A stretch of 64,000 nucleotides of DNA from positions 558,001 through 622,000 of the forward strand of contig NZ_JAEHFW010000002.1 in assembly GCF_016522075.1 (NCBI RefSeq), written 5' to 3'. The DNA is from Mucilaginibacter segetis (GTDB taxonomy: Bacteria > Bacteroidota > Bacteroidia > Sphingobacteriales > Sphingobacteriaceae). Shown piece by piece: positions 24,670 to 32,567 of the stretch. Numbering within the stretch: position 1 is the first letter of the stretch; the number at the start of each line of letters is the position of its first letter. The notes below the pieces were generated by a model that saw only the letters and a list, made by a program, of their open reading frames with translations, did not search any database and was not told the origin of the DNA. The translations under genes and the position numbers were made by a program.

Positions 24670-25503
24670 ATGTCGTTTCTGCTTGATTCCTACTTGAACA
24701 AAGTACTTGAGGGCGATTGTTTGGAGGTGATGAAAGAATTACCAAATAGCTCAATCGACCTTGTTTTATGTGACCTTCCCTACGGTACAACGCTAAATCC
24801 CTGGGATGTTCCGATTGACTTTAACTTGCTATGGCAACACTACGAAAGGATCATTAAACCCAACGGTGTCATTGCGCTGACCTCCGCCGGTATTTTTACC
24901 GGTACTGTTATTCTGAGCAACCCAGCCTGGTTCAAATACAAGATCGTCTGGATAAAATCAAAGTCCACCAATTTTTTAAATGCCAAAAAACAGCCGCTCC
25001 GGCGGCACGAGGATATCTGCATTTTTTACAATAAGCAGTCGGTCTACCAGCCACAAATCATACCAGGTAAGGCCTACAACAAGGGATGGAGAAGGGAACA
25101 GACCACAGGCTGTTATGGTAAGTATAATCCTTCACAGGCTATCAGCAATGGCAATCGCTATCCTTATGATATTTTGTTTTTTGACCAGGATGAACCTGAT
25201 GATTGGTTTTATTGCAAAACATGTGAACATGAGGAAACAAGGCCTTATCACCCGACGCAGAAGCCGGTGGATCTAGGTCGCTATCTGATCAGGACTTACA
25301 CCATTCCCGGTGCTATTGTACTTGACAATGCCTGCGGATGTGGTTCTTTTTTGATTGCAGCTATCCGCGAGGGACGGAAATTTATCGGCATCGAGAAAAA
25401 CAGCGGGGCCTATCACCAAAAGGTCAGGCCCATCGATTTCGTTAAAATAGCCAGGGAGAGAATTGCCGCCGAGCCCATACCCAACTTTTTATTTAACGGT
25501 TGA
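24670..25503 (+). CDS. DNA methyltransferase (beta-type amino-MTase)
   Basis: The 277-aa protein has catalytic motif IV DLPYGTTLNPWD at residues 35-46 before the AdoMet-binding motif VLDNACGCGSFLIAAIREG at about 215-233. This order defines the beta class of N6-adenine/N4-cytosine methylases. The target recognition part lies between (about 60-200) and has a possible metal-binding CKTCEHEE. No restriction enzyme gene is near, so it probably protects ICE DNA or regulates. Specificity is unknown; the GATC-rich array 0.6 kb downstream makes a Dam-like specificity worth testing. It is followed by the oriT candidate. Confidence 0.85.
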   Translation: MSFLLDSYLNKVLEGDCLEVMKELPNSSIDLVLCDLPYGTTLNPWDVPIDFNLLWQHYERIIKPNGVIALTSAGIFTGTVILSNPAWFKYKIVWIKSKSTNFLNAKKQPLRRHEDICIFYNKQSVYQPQIIPGKAYNKGWRREQTTGCYGKYNPSQAISNGNRYPYDILFFDQDEPDDWFYCKTCEHEETRPYHPTQKPVDLGRYLIRTYTIPGAIVLDNACGCGSFLIAAIREGRKFIGIEKNSGAYHQKVRPIDFVKIARERIAAEPIPNFLFNG

Positions 25504-25550
25504 AAAGCCCAATTAAAAGGACTAAAACCTCAATTTAATAATCGGGATTT

Positions 25551-25617
25551 CCGTTGCTTTAGCAACGGCAAGATGTCTTTTTGTTTCACAAAAAGTCTCT
25601 TGCCCTCCCGGGGGGAG
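25551..25617. other. Candidate oriT: three consecutive hairpins
   Basis: Within 67 bp upstream of the MobC-like gene are CCGTTGC-TTTA-GCAACGG (25551-25568), a longer hairpin built on CTTTTTGT/ACAAAAAG with outer CAAGA/TCTTG (25569-25602), and CTCCC-GGG-GGGAG (25605-25617). Transfer origins typically show inverted repeats next to a nick site and lie beside the mobilisation genes, as here. The nick position is not known. Confidence 0.5.
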
Positions 25618-25646
25618 ATAAAAAAACTTCGCAACTCGTTTTTTCT

Positions 25647-26057
25647 ATGGCTGACTTAAAGAAGCTGATTGGGAGGCCGAAATTAAAGGATGGTAAACGG
25701 ACCAAATTTATAAACGTCAGGTTTACCGAAGATGAATACAAAGATATTGCTGAATTAGAAAAGCAACTGGGCATTACAAAGACCGACCTGATCAGGATGC
25801 GGATTTTATCAGATGCCAAGAGAACGGTCATCAATTCCAGGGAACTGATCAAATACCTAGATGACGCCGGCGCGGAAATGGGTCGGATTGGCAACAATAT
25901 CAACCAGTTAGCCAAACATGCCAATACCCTTAAATTAAAAGGGGCGCTAAATCTTGTTATCATAGAACAGTTCAACAGGCTATTTGAAGAATACATCCGT
26001 GTCCAACAACAATTTGAGGTTTCACTCCGGAAAATTATACGAGCAATGGGCGTATAA
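25647..26057 (+). CDS. MobC-like relaxosome accessory protein
   Basis: About 136 aa from ATG 25647 (MADLKKLIGRPKL). The frame is open to 25581, but that extension runs through the hairpins of the oriT candidate. A ribbon-helix-helix-like DNA-binding start (KFINVRFTEDEYKDIAELEK, LGITKTDLIRMRIL) precedes the mobilisation-protein motif GAEMGRIGNNINQLAKHAN, typical of MobC proteins. It would bind oriT and help the relaxase open the strands. The relaxase gene follows, but separated by a 312-bp gap holding the octamer array. Confidence 0.82.
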   Translation: MADLKKLIGRPKLKDGKRTKFINVRFTEDEYKDIAELEKQLGITKTDLIRMRILSDAKRTVINSRELIKYLDDAGAEMGRIGNNINQLAKHANTLKLKGALNLVIIEQFNRLFEEYIRVQQQFEVSLRKIIRAMGV

Positions 26058-26093
26058 GAGCGGGGTTTGATGTACTCAATTATCCGCCGCACA

Positions 26094-26103
26094 GCACTAA
26101 GCT
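26094..26103 (+). repeat. 10-bp direct repeat flanking the GAT array, left copy
   Basis: GCACTAAGCT here is repeated exactly at 26360-26369, right next to the relaxase ATG. The pair brackets the octamer array, as a target-site duplication or a recombination footprint would. Confidence 0.6.
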
Positions 26104-26108
26104 GTTAC

Positions 26109-26348
26109 GATATTAATATAGGCAGATCACCAGATAAGGACATCTATAGATTGGAAGATAGGATGATCAAAAGATCGCAGGATAGGTTGATAACAAGATT
26201 ACAAGATATGGAGATCGGCATATCAGCCGATAGGTTGATAGGAAGCTTCAAAGATCATTTGATCGTTACCTACAAGGATCAGTTGCTCATAAGATATGGA
26301 GATCGGCTGATATCCTGATCTGCTGATAAATGGTTAGCCTGATCTTCC
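26109..26348 (+). repeat. Phased octamer array, GATNNNNN x 30
   Basis: Cutting the sequence every 8 bases from 26109 gives 30 units without a single phase slip; 23 begin with GAT. Ten of them are GATC, eleven GATA and two GATT. Exceptions start at 26117, 26141, 26221, 26245, 26269, 26285 and 26333. Some units recur: GATAGGTTGATA at 26181 and 26229, GATATGGAGATCGGC at 26205 and 26293. ATATCAGCCGAT (26220-26231) and ATCGGCTGATAT (26302-26313) form a 12-bp inverted repeat. The array fills the spacer between MobC-like and relaxase genes. An open frame through it gives an 8-residue protein periodicity, an automatic result of 24 = 3 x 8. Confidence 0.9.
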
Positions 26349-26359
26349 TTTCTTAATAC

Positions 26360-26369
26360 GCACTAAGCT
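26360..26369 (+). repeat. 10-bp direct repeat flanking the GAT array, right copy
   Basis: An exact copy of 26094-26103, ending one base before the relaxase start codon. If the array were removed together with one copy, the MobC-like stop and the relaxase start would lie about 46 bp apart, a normal operon spacing. Confidence 0.6.
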
Positions 26370-27362
26370 ATGATTGCCCATATCCTTGAAAAGCCTTCCA
26401 GGACTTTTGCCGGCGTAAAATACAATACCAATAAGGTTGACCGCAATACCGGCGAACTAATGCTCATCGCCAACTTCGGAGCGGTGCAGGCGCTAAACAA
26501 TCCACGGCCGCAGGATTTGGTTAATTACCTTTTAATGGTTTCCGCGCAGAACAGAGTAATTAAAAACACGCAGTTTCACGCGGTTATTTCAGCTAAAGGC
26601 AGGAATTATAACAAACAGGAATTAACAAAGGCTGCGGTGATGTGGTTGAAGGAAATGAAATATGGCGATCAGCCATACCTCATCGTTTTTCATAAAGACA
26701 CAGAAAATAACCATGTCCATATTGTCAGTTCACGAGTAGGTAAAGATGGTAAACAGATTGACCGCGATTACGAACAGGTACGGGCAGTAAGAAATATAAA
26801 TAAGGTACTGGGCTATGGCTTTGCTATGCAATATCAATTTAGTACCAAAGCGCAGTTTTATTTAATACTGGAGAACCAGGGCTTCCTTGGACGAAATTAC
26901 CTTAATGAGGAGAAACTTCAGAAAAAGTTGAGCTCCTATGTACCAGATAAAGCCAGGATAGCAGACCTTAAAGAGCTGTTCATCGCGTACAAAGCCAACC
27001 CTGCTTTTGTGCAACAGATGCAATCGCAAAACGGGATCGATCTGGTATTTCATTCTTCCGAAGGAAAAAAGCCCTATGGTTATACGGTCATCGACCATAC
27101 CACCAAACAGGTTTTCAAAGGCAGCGAAATTCTGAACCTGAAATATTTGTTAGACGAAAGCCTCAATTTTGAATTAATAAATAAACCAGTCAATATAGAC
27201 CTCAACGACTATTTGAGCCATGAGGCCATAACTTATTATTCTGAATATGCATCGGAGCCGGTGTACATAGGGCCTATAATGATCTCTGACGATGTGGACG
27301 ATCAACAGGTTCTCGGCATGAAGCGCCGGAGACAAAAGAAAGCAAGAACTAATACCCGTTAA
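26370..27362 (+). CDS. Relaxase (MobP-type, PF03432-like)
   Basis: The 330-aa nickase begins conjugation by cutting oriT and staying bound to the 5' end. An N-terminal Tyr in AGVKYNTNKV (residue 18) is the likely catalytic residue. The metal-binding histidines are in ENNHVHIVSSRV (H115, H117), and a further acidic/His segment is KNTQFHAVIS. There is no helicase or primase extension, typical for Bacteroidetes mobilisation proteins, where a separate helicase-like protein may help. ATG 26370 lies directly after the flanking repeat of the octamer array. Confidence 0.88.
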   Translation: MIAHILEKPSRTFAGVKYNTNKVDRNTGELMLIANFGAVQALNNPRPQDLVNYLLMVSAQNRVIKNTQFHAVISAKGRNYNKQELTKAAVMWLKEMKYGDQPYLIVFHKDTENNHVHIVSSRVGKDGKQIDRDYEQVRAVRNINKVLGYGFAMQYQFSTKAQFYLILENQGFLGRNYLNEEKLQKKLSSYVPDKARIADLKELFIAYKANPAFVQQMQSQNGIDLVFHSSEGKKPYGYTVIDHTTKQVFKGSEILNLKYLLDESLNFELINKPVNIDLNDYLSHEAITYYSEYASEPVYIGPIMISDDVDDQQVLGMKRRRQKKARTNTR

Positions 27363-27383
27363 GGGATAAACCCATGAAAACTT

Positions 27384-28010
27384 ATGATCTGTTTATTTGG
27401 CAACCAAAAGGGTGGCGTAGGAAAAAGTACGCTCACCGTCCTATCAGGGAACTACCTGAGCCTGGCTAAAGACTGGCCCGTGACTATCATTGATATGGAT
27501 TACCAGCAATCCATATCGCAGAAATTTGAAAAGGCTAAAGTACTGGAAAATGAAGAACCCTACGATGTATTGCCGGCAAACCTGGAAAGCTTTCCACCTT
27601 TAATTCCGGTGCTAACCAAAAATAAAAAGGATGCGGTGCTTATCGATTTGCCCGGCAAACTTGATGATGATGGTCTGATACCGGTTTTTAAATCAGCTGA
27701 CCTAGTGATCTGTCCCTTTGCTTATGACGAGTTCACTTTTGAATCCACCGTCTTATTTACGGTTGTTCTTAAAAAGGTCAACCCGAATGTAGAGGTGATT
27801 TTCGTCCCTAACCGCATCAAAGCAAACGTAAAGTTTGAGATCATGACTGAAGTGAATGAACAGCTTTCCAGGTTCGGTAAGATAACAGCCATGATTCCTG
27901 ACCGTATCGACTTTCAGCGCATTACAACCTTTCAGACGCCTTTATCCCTATACGGGATTATCACTCCAATTTTTGAAGAAATATTTGCCGACCGTTTATG
28001 GAAAAAATGA
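27384..28010 (+). CDS. traA: ParA/MinD-type ATPase (TraA-like)
   Basis: The 208-aa protein opens with a deviant Walker A motif, GNQKGGVGKST at residues 6-16. A Walker A' segment IIDMDYQQS and Walker B-like AVLIDLPGKLDDD follow. Proteins of this kind stand at the start of Bacteroidetes tra operons as TraA and may position the transfer complex or maintain the circular ICE. It lies 21 bp after the relaxase gene and its end overlaps the next gene by 13 bp. Confidence 0.82.
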   Translation: MICLFGNQKGGVGKSTLTVLSGNYLSLAKDWPVTIIDMDYQQSISQKFEKAKVLENEEPYDVLPANLESFPPLIPVLTKNKKDAVLIDLPGKLDDDGLIPVFKSADLVICPFAYDEFTFESTVLFTVVLKKVNPNVEVIFVPNRIKANVKFEIMTEVNEQLSRFGKITAMIPDRIDFQRITTFQTPLSLYGIITPIFEEIFADRLWKK

Positions 28011-28357
28011 AATCATTAGCCGACCAGCTGCGCGAAAAAATGGTAAAGCCCCCAGAAAAACCTACCGGTGATAAACCAGCGCTGGCAACCGGGAATACTA
28101 AAAAGCCGCTGAAAAAGGCAAACAAGGCTTTGGATGCGCCAATACTTGAAGTATTGATGGGCTATGACAATAGCGATCATAAAACTATGGTACATTTTCG
28201 GTTCGACAAGCACACCGTGGATTTTCTGAATCAGTTTAAAATAGCGACCGGAGTAGACGCAACGAAATTCGTAGCCTTTTCTGTCCGACATTTTATTGAC
28301 ACGCACCCCGAGCTTAGAACAATCATCAAACAATTTATACAAAACTCATACTTATGA
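27998..28357 (+). CDS. Conjugation-locus protein with DUF3408-like C-terminal domain
   Basis: The 119-aa protein has a charged, proline-rich first half (KMVKPPEKPTGDKPALATG) and a compact C-terminal domain (MVHFRFDKHTVDFLNQFKIA, TKFVAFSVRHFIDTHPELRT) with the look of a ribbon-helix-helix DNA-binding fold. It occupies the TraB/TraC position. The C-terminal domain is repeated in the next gene because of a tandem duplication. ATG at 27998 overlaps the ParA gene by 13 bp. Confidence 0.6.
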   Translation: MEKMKSLADQLREKMVKPPEKPTGDKPALATGNTKKPLKKANKALDAPILEVLMGYDNSDHKTMVHFRFDKHTVDFLNQFKIATGVDATKFVAFSVRHFIDTHPELRTIIKQFIQNSYL

Positions 28358-28770
28358 CACGGATAAAATTTGCACTCGGACTCCTTTGTACCTATGCCGC
28401 CTATTATTCGGCGCTAATCCTTTGGGATCACCTTCGCCACAAGCATGCCGACATAAAAAGCGGGAACACTCTGACTAAAGGTGAACAAAAGCCGGGGAAC
28501 GAAACTGGTTTAATAAATGAGAAAAAGACAAATGGAATCTTGATCCATGATACCGTGCTGAGGTCACTCTGGGCTTATGACAACAGCGGCCATAAAAACA
28601 TGGTACACGTCCGGTTTGATAAACAGACAGTCGATTTAATGAACAAGTTTAAAATGGCCACCGGTGTTGACATTACCAAATTTGTCGTCTTTGCCGTCAA
28701 ATACTTTTTTGAGACCAACCCGGAACTCAAAACTATTATCAAACAATATATACAAAACACAGAATTATGA
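28354..28770 (+). CDS. Hybrid membrane/RHH-like tra protein from tandem duplication
   Basis: The 138-aa protein joins the membrane-anchored N-terminus of the following gene (IKFALGLLCTYAAYYSALIL) to the C-terminal domain of the preceding gene (MVHVRFDKQTVDLMNKFKMA, TKFVVFAVKYFFETNPELKT). It looks like the product of unequal exchange between two tandem copies about 413 bp apart. Both junctions stay in frame and ATGA overlaps couple it to its neighbours. Whether the membrane-tethered DNA-binding-like protein is functional cannot be told. Confidence 0.6.
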   Translation: MTRIKFALGLLCTYAAYYSALILWDHLRHKHADIKSGNTLTKGEQKPGNETGLINEKKTNGILIHDTVLRSLWAYDNSGHKNMVHVRFDKQTVDLMNKFKMATGVDITKFVVFAVKYFFETNPELKTIIKQYIQNTEL

Positions 28771-29051
28771 CTTGGATAAAATTCGCCCTTTGGCTGCTTG
28801 GTATCTATACCACTTATTATGTAGCCCTGATCTTTTGGGATTACCTGCGTACAAACCGTGGGGAAACCGGAGTTGACAAACATGAACTCACTTTTGTGGA
28901 GGACATTGAACCCGTTAAATCACACATAGAAGAAGTTACCGGTACAGGAAAAGAATCTTCAGTAGCCTTTTCGGGCGGTGTGAGCCTGAAACAGCTTTTT
29001 AATCTCGCCCGCGAAGAGTCGGTCGAGTACATCAAATCCGTAAGCTTTTAG
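28767..29051 (+). CDS. Small single-span membrane protein of the tra locus
   Basis: The 94-aa protein has one N-terminal membrane helix (IKFALWLLGIYTTYYVALIF) and a cytoplasmic tail ending in a helical LKQLFNLAREESVEYIKSV. The N-terminus is repeated in the hybrid gene upstream. It probably matches the small TraD-position protein of Bacteroidetes ICEs, whose role is unknown. It overlaps the previous gene by 4 bp. Confidence 0.6.
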   Translation: MTWIKFALWLLGIYTTYYVALIFWDYLRTNRGETGVDKHELTFVEDIEPVKSHIEEVTGTGKESSVAFSGGVSLKQLFNLAREESVEYIKSVSF

Positions 29052-29054
29052 CAC

Positions 29055-29345
29055 ATGAAATTTTTTCTGTCCCTTTGTTGTTGCCTGCTGCCTGGTTTAA
29101 CATTTGCACAACCTGGCATCAACGAAATGCAGCAGGCACAGCAAGACTTATCTTCCTCGTTTTTCTCCGCCTTTGATTGTTGTATGGTCCTGGCCGTTTT
29201 ATTTGGCCTTTTAGGCGCGCTCAGGATATACCATAATTGGCAAATGGGCAAGGATCAGATTGATTCAGCCGTCGCCGCATGGTTTTTCGCTTCTTTCTTT
29301 ATGATCCTATCGGGTCCATTTTTGCGGGCATTGTTCGGAATCTGA
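29055..29345 (+). CDS. TraE-like (DUF4134) membrane protein, first copy
   Basis: The 96-aa protein has a cleavable signal (FLSLCCCLLPGLTFAQ) and two membrane helices (CCMVLAVLFGLLGALRIYH, AAWFFASFFMILSGPFL). This is the pattern of DUF4134/TraE, the VirB2-like candidate pilin subunit of Bacteroidetes conjugation systems. A second, better-conserved copy lies at 29574. It is separated from that copy by a spacer containing a degenerate third 3' end. Confidence 0.75.
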   Translation: MKFFLSLCCCLLPGLTFAQPGINEMQQAQQDLSSSFFSAFDCCMVLAVLFGLLGALRIYHNWQMGKDQIDSAVAAWFFASFFMILSGPFLRALFGI

Positions 29346-29552
29346 ATGCCTGTATTTTATTTTGATGCTTCCACTCGGAAGCTATAAAAGATTCCTGTCT
29401 GTACCTTCTTCAAACAAAACCTTGACCGGTTTAACCGGGCAGCGTTAATGCTGCCAATCCCTTTGGGTGAAATAATCGGGGCGTTGTTCGTGATCTGAAC
29501 GCTTTTTTAACATAACCGGCCTTCTCCCAGTTGGCTCTAAAAGATCTCCGCC
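29326..29552 (+). repeat. Degenerate duplication of the traE 3' end and spacer
   Basis: 29326-29400 and 29478-29552 align: both contain TTGTTCG, ATCTGAA and, about 50 bp later, CTAAAAGAT-like text. The second block encodes the remnant GALFVI-stop without the rest of a gene. Between them lies a hairpin GGCAGC-GTTAAT-GCTGCC (29438-29455). This indicates a lost third traE copy. Confidence 0.5.
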
Positions 29553-29573
29553 TTTATTTTTTTCTCTATTTTC

Positions 29574-29879
29574 ATGTTTTCAAAAACAAAAAAACTATGG
29601 GCCTCAGCCGTATTGCTGGCCCTGTCTGTTCCGGTATTTGCGCAAAGCGGCGTTAACGGACTGAACACAGCAACCTCCACCCTAAAGACCTATGTGGCCC
29701 CCGTAACCAATATTACTTTGGTGATTGGCGGCATAGTTGGTATCGTTGGTGCCATCCGTGTCTATTCCAAATGGAATTCGGGCGACCAGGATATCAATAA
29801 GGAATTAATGGGATGGGGTGGATCGTGCGTCTTTCTCGTGGTTTCCGCATTGGTGATCAAAGCTTTCTTCGGCTTATAA
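29574..29879 (+). CDS. traE: TraE (DUF4134) pilin-like membrane protein
   Basis: The 101-aa protein has a signal peptide (LWASAVLLALSVPVFAQ) and two hydrophobic helices (VTNITLVIGGIVGIVGAIRV, CVFLVVSALVIKAFFGL). The motif NSGDQDINKELMGWGGSC between them is typical of TraE. By analogy with VirB2 it would form the conjugative pilus or channel. The stop TAA overlaps the ATG of traF (TAATG). Confidence 0.85.
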   Translation: MFSKTKKLWASAVLLALSVPVFAQSGVNGLNTATSTLKTYVAPVTNITLVIGGIVGIVGAIRVYSKWNSGDQDINKELMGWGGSCVFLVVSALVIKAFFGL

Positions 29880-30166
29880 TGGCCCGGAAGTATCCTGTAT
29901 ATAAGGGGCTGCAACGGCCCCTTATATTCAAAGGGTTCAAAGGCAAGTTCATTTACTGGGGGCTTGCCTCCCTTTTAACCGGTCTTGTATTCGGTGCGCT
30001 TACCATGTCATTAGTTAACATGTGGCTGGGTGCGCTTGTACTCATTGGCTTTATTGTTGGCGGTTTACTCTTTACAGCCAGCAAACAAAAAGGCGGCCTG
30101 CATTCTAAAAGCCGCACCTCAAACATTTACATCCTTAATCATTATGGCCGTAAAAACCTTATTTAA
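29879..30166 (+). CDS. traF: TraF (DUF4133) inner-membrane protein
   Basis: A 95-aa protein from ATG 29879. It has the conserved start YPVYKGLQRPLIFKGFKG and two membrane helices (FIYWGLASLLTGLVFGALTM, WLGALVLIGFIVGGLLF). It corresponds to VirB3 in type IV secretion: small, two-span and encoded just before the VirB4 ATPase. Its 3' end overlaps the ATPase gene by 23 bp. Confidence 0.85.
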   Translation: MARKYPVYKGLQRPLIFKGFKGKFIYWGLASLLTGLVFGALTMSLVNMWLGALVLIGFIVGGLLFTASKQKGGLHSKSRTSNIYILNHYGRKNLI

Positions 30167-32567
30167 CATTCCCTATGCGGGCGTGGATAAAGATGGGGAA
30201 TACGATTTGCTCATAGGCGTCAATGGGGAATGTTCTGTGGTTATCCAAATGGTAAACCCGGTCATCCGTTATTCCGCTTATCCCGCAGGGTATGAAGAAT
30301 TTCACCATCTGCTCATCAATGTTGTTAAAATATTAGGCGATGGTTATCTCCTGCAAAAGCAGGACATCATCAGCCGCTCACCTTATAAAGGCCCCCCGGC
30401 CAATGAATACCTGCAAAAACAATACAATGCCCATTTCGACGGACGAGAATGCCTGCAGGTTGCAACCTATTTAACCATCACGCGCCAGGTGAAAAAAGGC
30501 GCGTTTTATGTTTACGATGGTCGGGTGCTGCGGGATTTCCGGCAGGCCGTAGGCAAAGTATTGGACGTACTGCCTTCAGCGAATGCACTGAATGAGGGCC
30601 AGTTGAACCAGTTGGTTTTACAACTGCTCAGTATGGAATTTGGCCGGCCCAATATTGTACTCAACAACCTTTCGCCGTCAGAAACAGAGATCAGGATAGG
30701 TGACAAGGCAGTGCGCAGCATCAGCCTTGTCAATATCGACAGTATCGACCTGCCTCCGGATGTAGCGACACATATCGAGCTGAATGATAAGGAAAGCATG
30801 CGCGGCTTCCCCATAGATTTCCTGTCCTTCCTTTTTAAAGTACCGGGATTTGATGTGATCGTTTTTAACCAGCTCATCGAAATACCTAACCAGGTGATGA
30901 CCCTGCGCAAATTGGAGCAAAAAAAGAAACGGCACGCAGGTATTCCTGACCCTGCCAATCAATTATGCGTAGAGGACATTGACTTCTTATTAAACGATGT
31001 GGCCCGCGAAAATCAAATGCTCGTCAATTGCCATTTTAATATTCTGGTGGCGGCCCATGTTTCCGCCATACAAAAAGCGGTCAATTTTGTGGAGAGTTCG
31101 CTCTTCCAGTTAGGTATTATAGCCAGCAAAAATGCTTACAACCAGTTAGAGCTTTTTCGGACGGTGCTGCCGGGAAACGGTGTGGAGCTAAAGGAATATG
31201 ATTGGTTCCTGACTACCTGCGACGCGGCCATTTGCTTTTTCTTTAAAGAGTCACTGCCGAAGGATGAGCCTTCCGACTTCTTAATTAGGTTTACCGACCG
31301 ACAGGGGATTCCTGTAGGGATGGACCCGGCAGACCTGCCCATGCGTACAGGGAGGATCAATAACCGCAACAAGTTCGTTTTAGGCCCCAGCGGTTCCGGT
31401 AAGAGCTTTTTTATGAACGCCATGATCGAGCAATATATGCTCTACAACATGGACATGGTGATCGTTGATACCGGGCACTCTTACTCAGGCCTGTGTTCCT
31501 ATTACCAGGGCAAATACATCACCTATACGGACAAAACGCCTATTACCATGAATCCGTTCCGTATTACTGAAGCGGAATATAATATTGAAAAGAAAGATTT
31601 CCTCTGTACACTGATCGGGGTTGCCTGGAAGGGCGCTGAGGGAGTTTTCAGCCCGGTGGAACGAGATGTAGTAGCAAACGTGATTTCCTCTTATTACAGC
31701 AAGTTTTTTGCTGATAATGGTGAATTAAACTTCAATACCTTTTATGAGTTCGCCCTGGAAAAAATCCCCGGGATCAAAAGCGAGGAAAAGATCGTGTTTG
31801 ATTTTGACGAGTTTCGGTATGTCCTTAAAAAGTTCTATAAAGGCGGTGAATTTGCACCCATCCTGAATAAGGAAGCCGATAAATCGCTGTTTACCGAACG
31901 CTTTATTGTGTTCGAAATTGATAGTATAAAAGAGCACAAGATCCTCTTTCCCATTGTCACGCTCATTATTATGGATGTATTCATCCAGAAGATGCGTTAC
32001 CGTTCGGATAAGCGTAAGGCTTTGGTTGTCGAAGAAGCCTGGAAGGCTATCGCCAGCCCTTTAATGGCAGGGTATTTACTCTACTTGTATAAAACGGTAA
32101 GGAAGTTTTGGGGAGAGGCTATAGTAGTTACACAAGAGCTGGGGGACATTATTGGCAACGCTGTGGTTAAAGATAGCATCATCAATAATTCCGATACCAT
32201 CTGCTTGCTGGATCAGACCAAATTCAAGGATAATTACAATGATATTGCCGCCCTGCTCTCCATCAATGAAACCGAAAGGCGTAAAATTTTCACCATTAAT
32301 CAGCTGGACAACACAGATAACCGCGGACGTTTTAAGGAAGTTTATATCCGCCGCGGCGCAGTCGGTGAAGTTTACGGCGTAGAGGTATCGTTGCACCAAT
32401 ACCTTACTTATACAACAGAAAAACCGGAGAAGTCGGCAGTAGAGAGCTACACCAATCGCTTCGGTTCTTACCCGGACGGCCTTGATGCCTTTATCCGGGA
32501 TTTTAAAGGCAGCGGAAAATCCTTGCCTGCCTTCATTTCACAGGTTAACCAAAATCAACAATCATGA
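30144..32567 (+). CDS. traG: TraG, VirB4-type conjugation ATPase
   Basis: About 807 aa from ATG 30144 (MAVKTLFNIPYAGVDKDGEY); the frame is open further upstream but that would run through traF. Walker A is LGPSGSGKSFFMNA near residues 412-425 and Walker B is KALVVEEAWKAI near 625. The N-terminal half is the CagE/VirB4 substrate-handling domain. It energises assembly of the pilus and transfer channel at the inner membrane. The naming follows Bacteroidetes ICE use, where TraG is the VirB4 homologue. Confidence 0.93.
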   Translation: MAVKTLFNIPYAGVDKDGEYDLLIGVNGECSVVIQMVNPVIRYSAYPAGYEEFHHLLINVVKILGDGYLLQKQDIISRSPYKGPPANEYLQKQYNAHFDGRECLQVATYLTITRQVKKGAFYVYDGRVLRDFRQAVGKVLDVLPSANALNEGQLNQLVLQLLSMEFGRPNIVLNNLSPSETEIRIGDKAVRSISLVNIDSIDLPPDVATHIELNDKESMRGFPIDFLSFLFKVPGFDVIVFNQLIEIPNQVMTLRKLEQKKKRHAGIPDPANQLCVEDIDFLLNDVARENQMLVNCHFNILVAAHVSAIQKAVNFVESSLFQLGIIASKNAYNQLELFRTVLPGNGVELKEYDWFLTTCDAAICFFFKESLPKDEPSDFLIRFTDRQGIPVGMDPADLPMRTGRINNRNKFVLGPSGSGKSFFMNAMIEQYMLYNMDMVIVDTGHSYSGLCSYYQGKYITYTDKTPITMNPFRITEAEYNIEKKDFLCTLIGVAWKGAEGVFSPVERDVVANVISSYYSKFFADNGELNFNTFYEFALEKIPGIKSEEKIVFDFDEFRYVLKKFYKGGEFAPILNKEADKSLFTERFIVFEIDSIKEHKILFPIVTLIIMDVFIQKMRYRSDKRKALVVEEAWKAIASPLMAGYLLYLYKTVRKFWGEAIVVTQELGDIIGNAVVKDSIINNSDTICLLDQTKFKDNYNDIAALLSINETERRKIFTINQLDNTDNRGRFKEVYIRRGAVGEVYGVEVSLHQYLTYTTEKPEKSAVESYTNRFGSYPDGLDAFIRDFKGSGKSLPAFISQVNQNQQS

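Noticed and set aside
26067..26318. Open frame of 83 codons through the GAT array with an 8-residue pattern (D-RLI-like repeats)
   Set aside because: The protein pattern is an automatic result of an 8-bp DNA period read in triplets. There is no good start context and the array continues past the stop.
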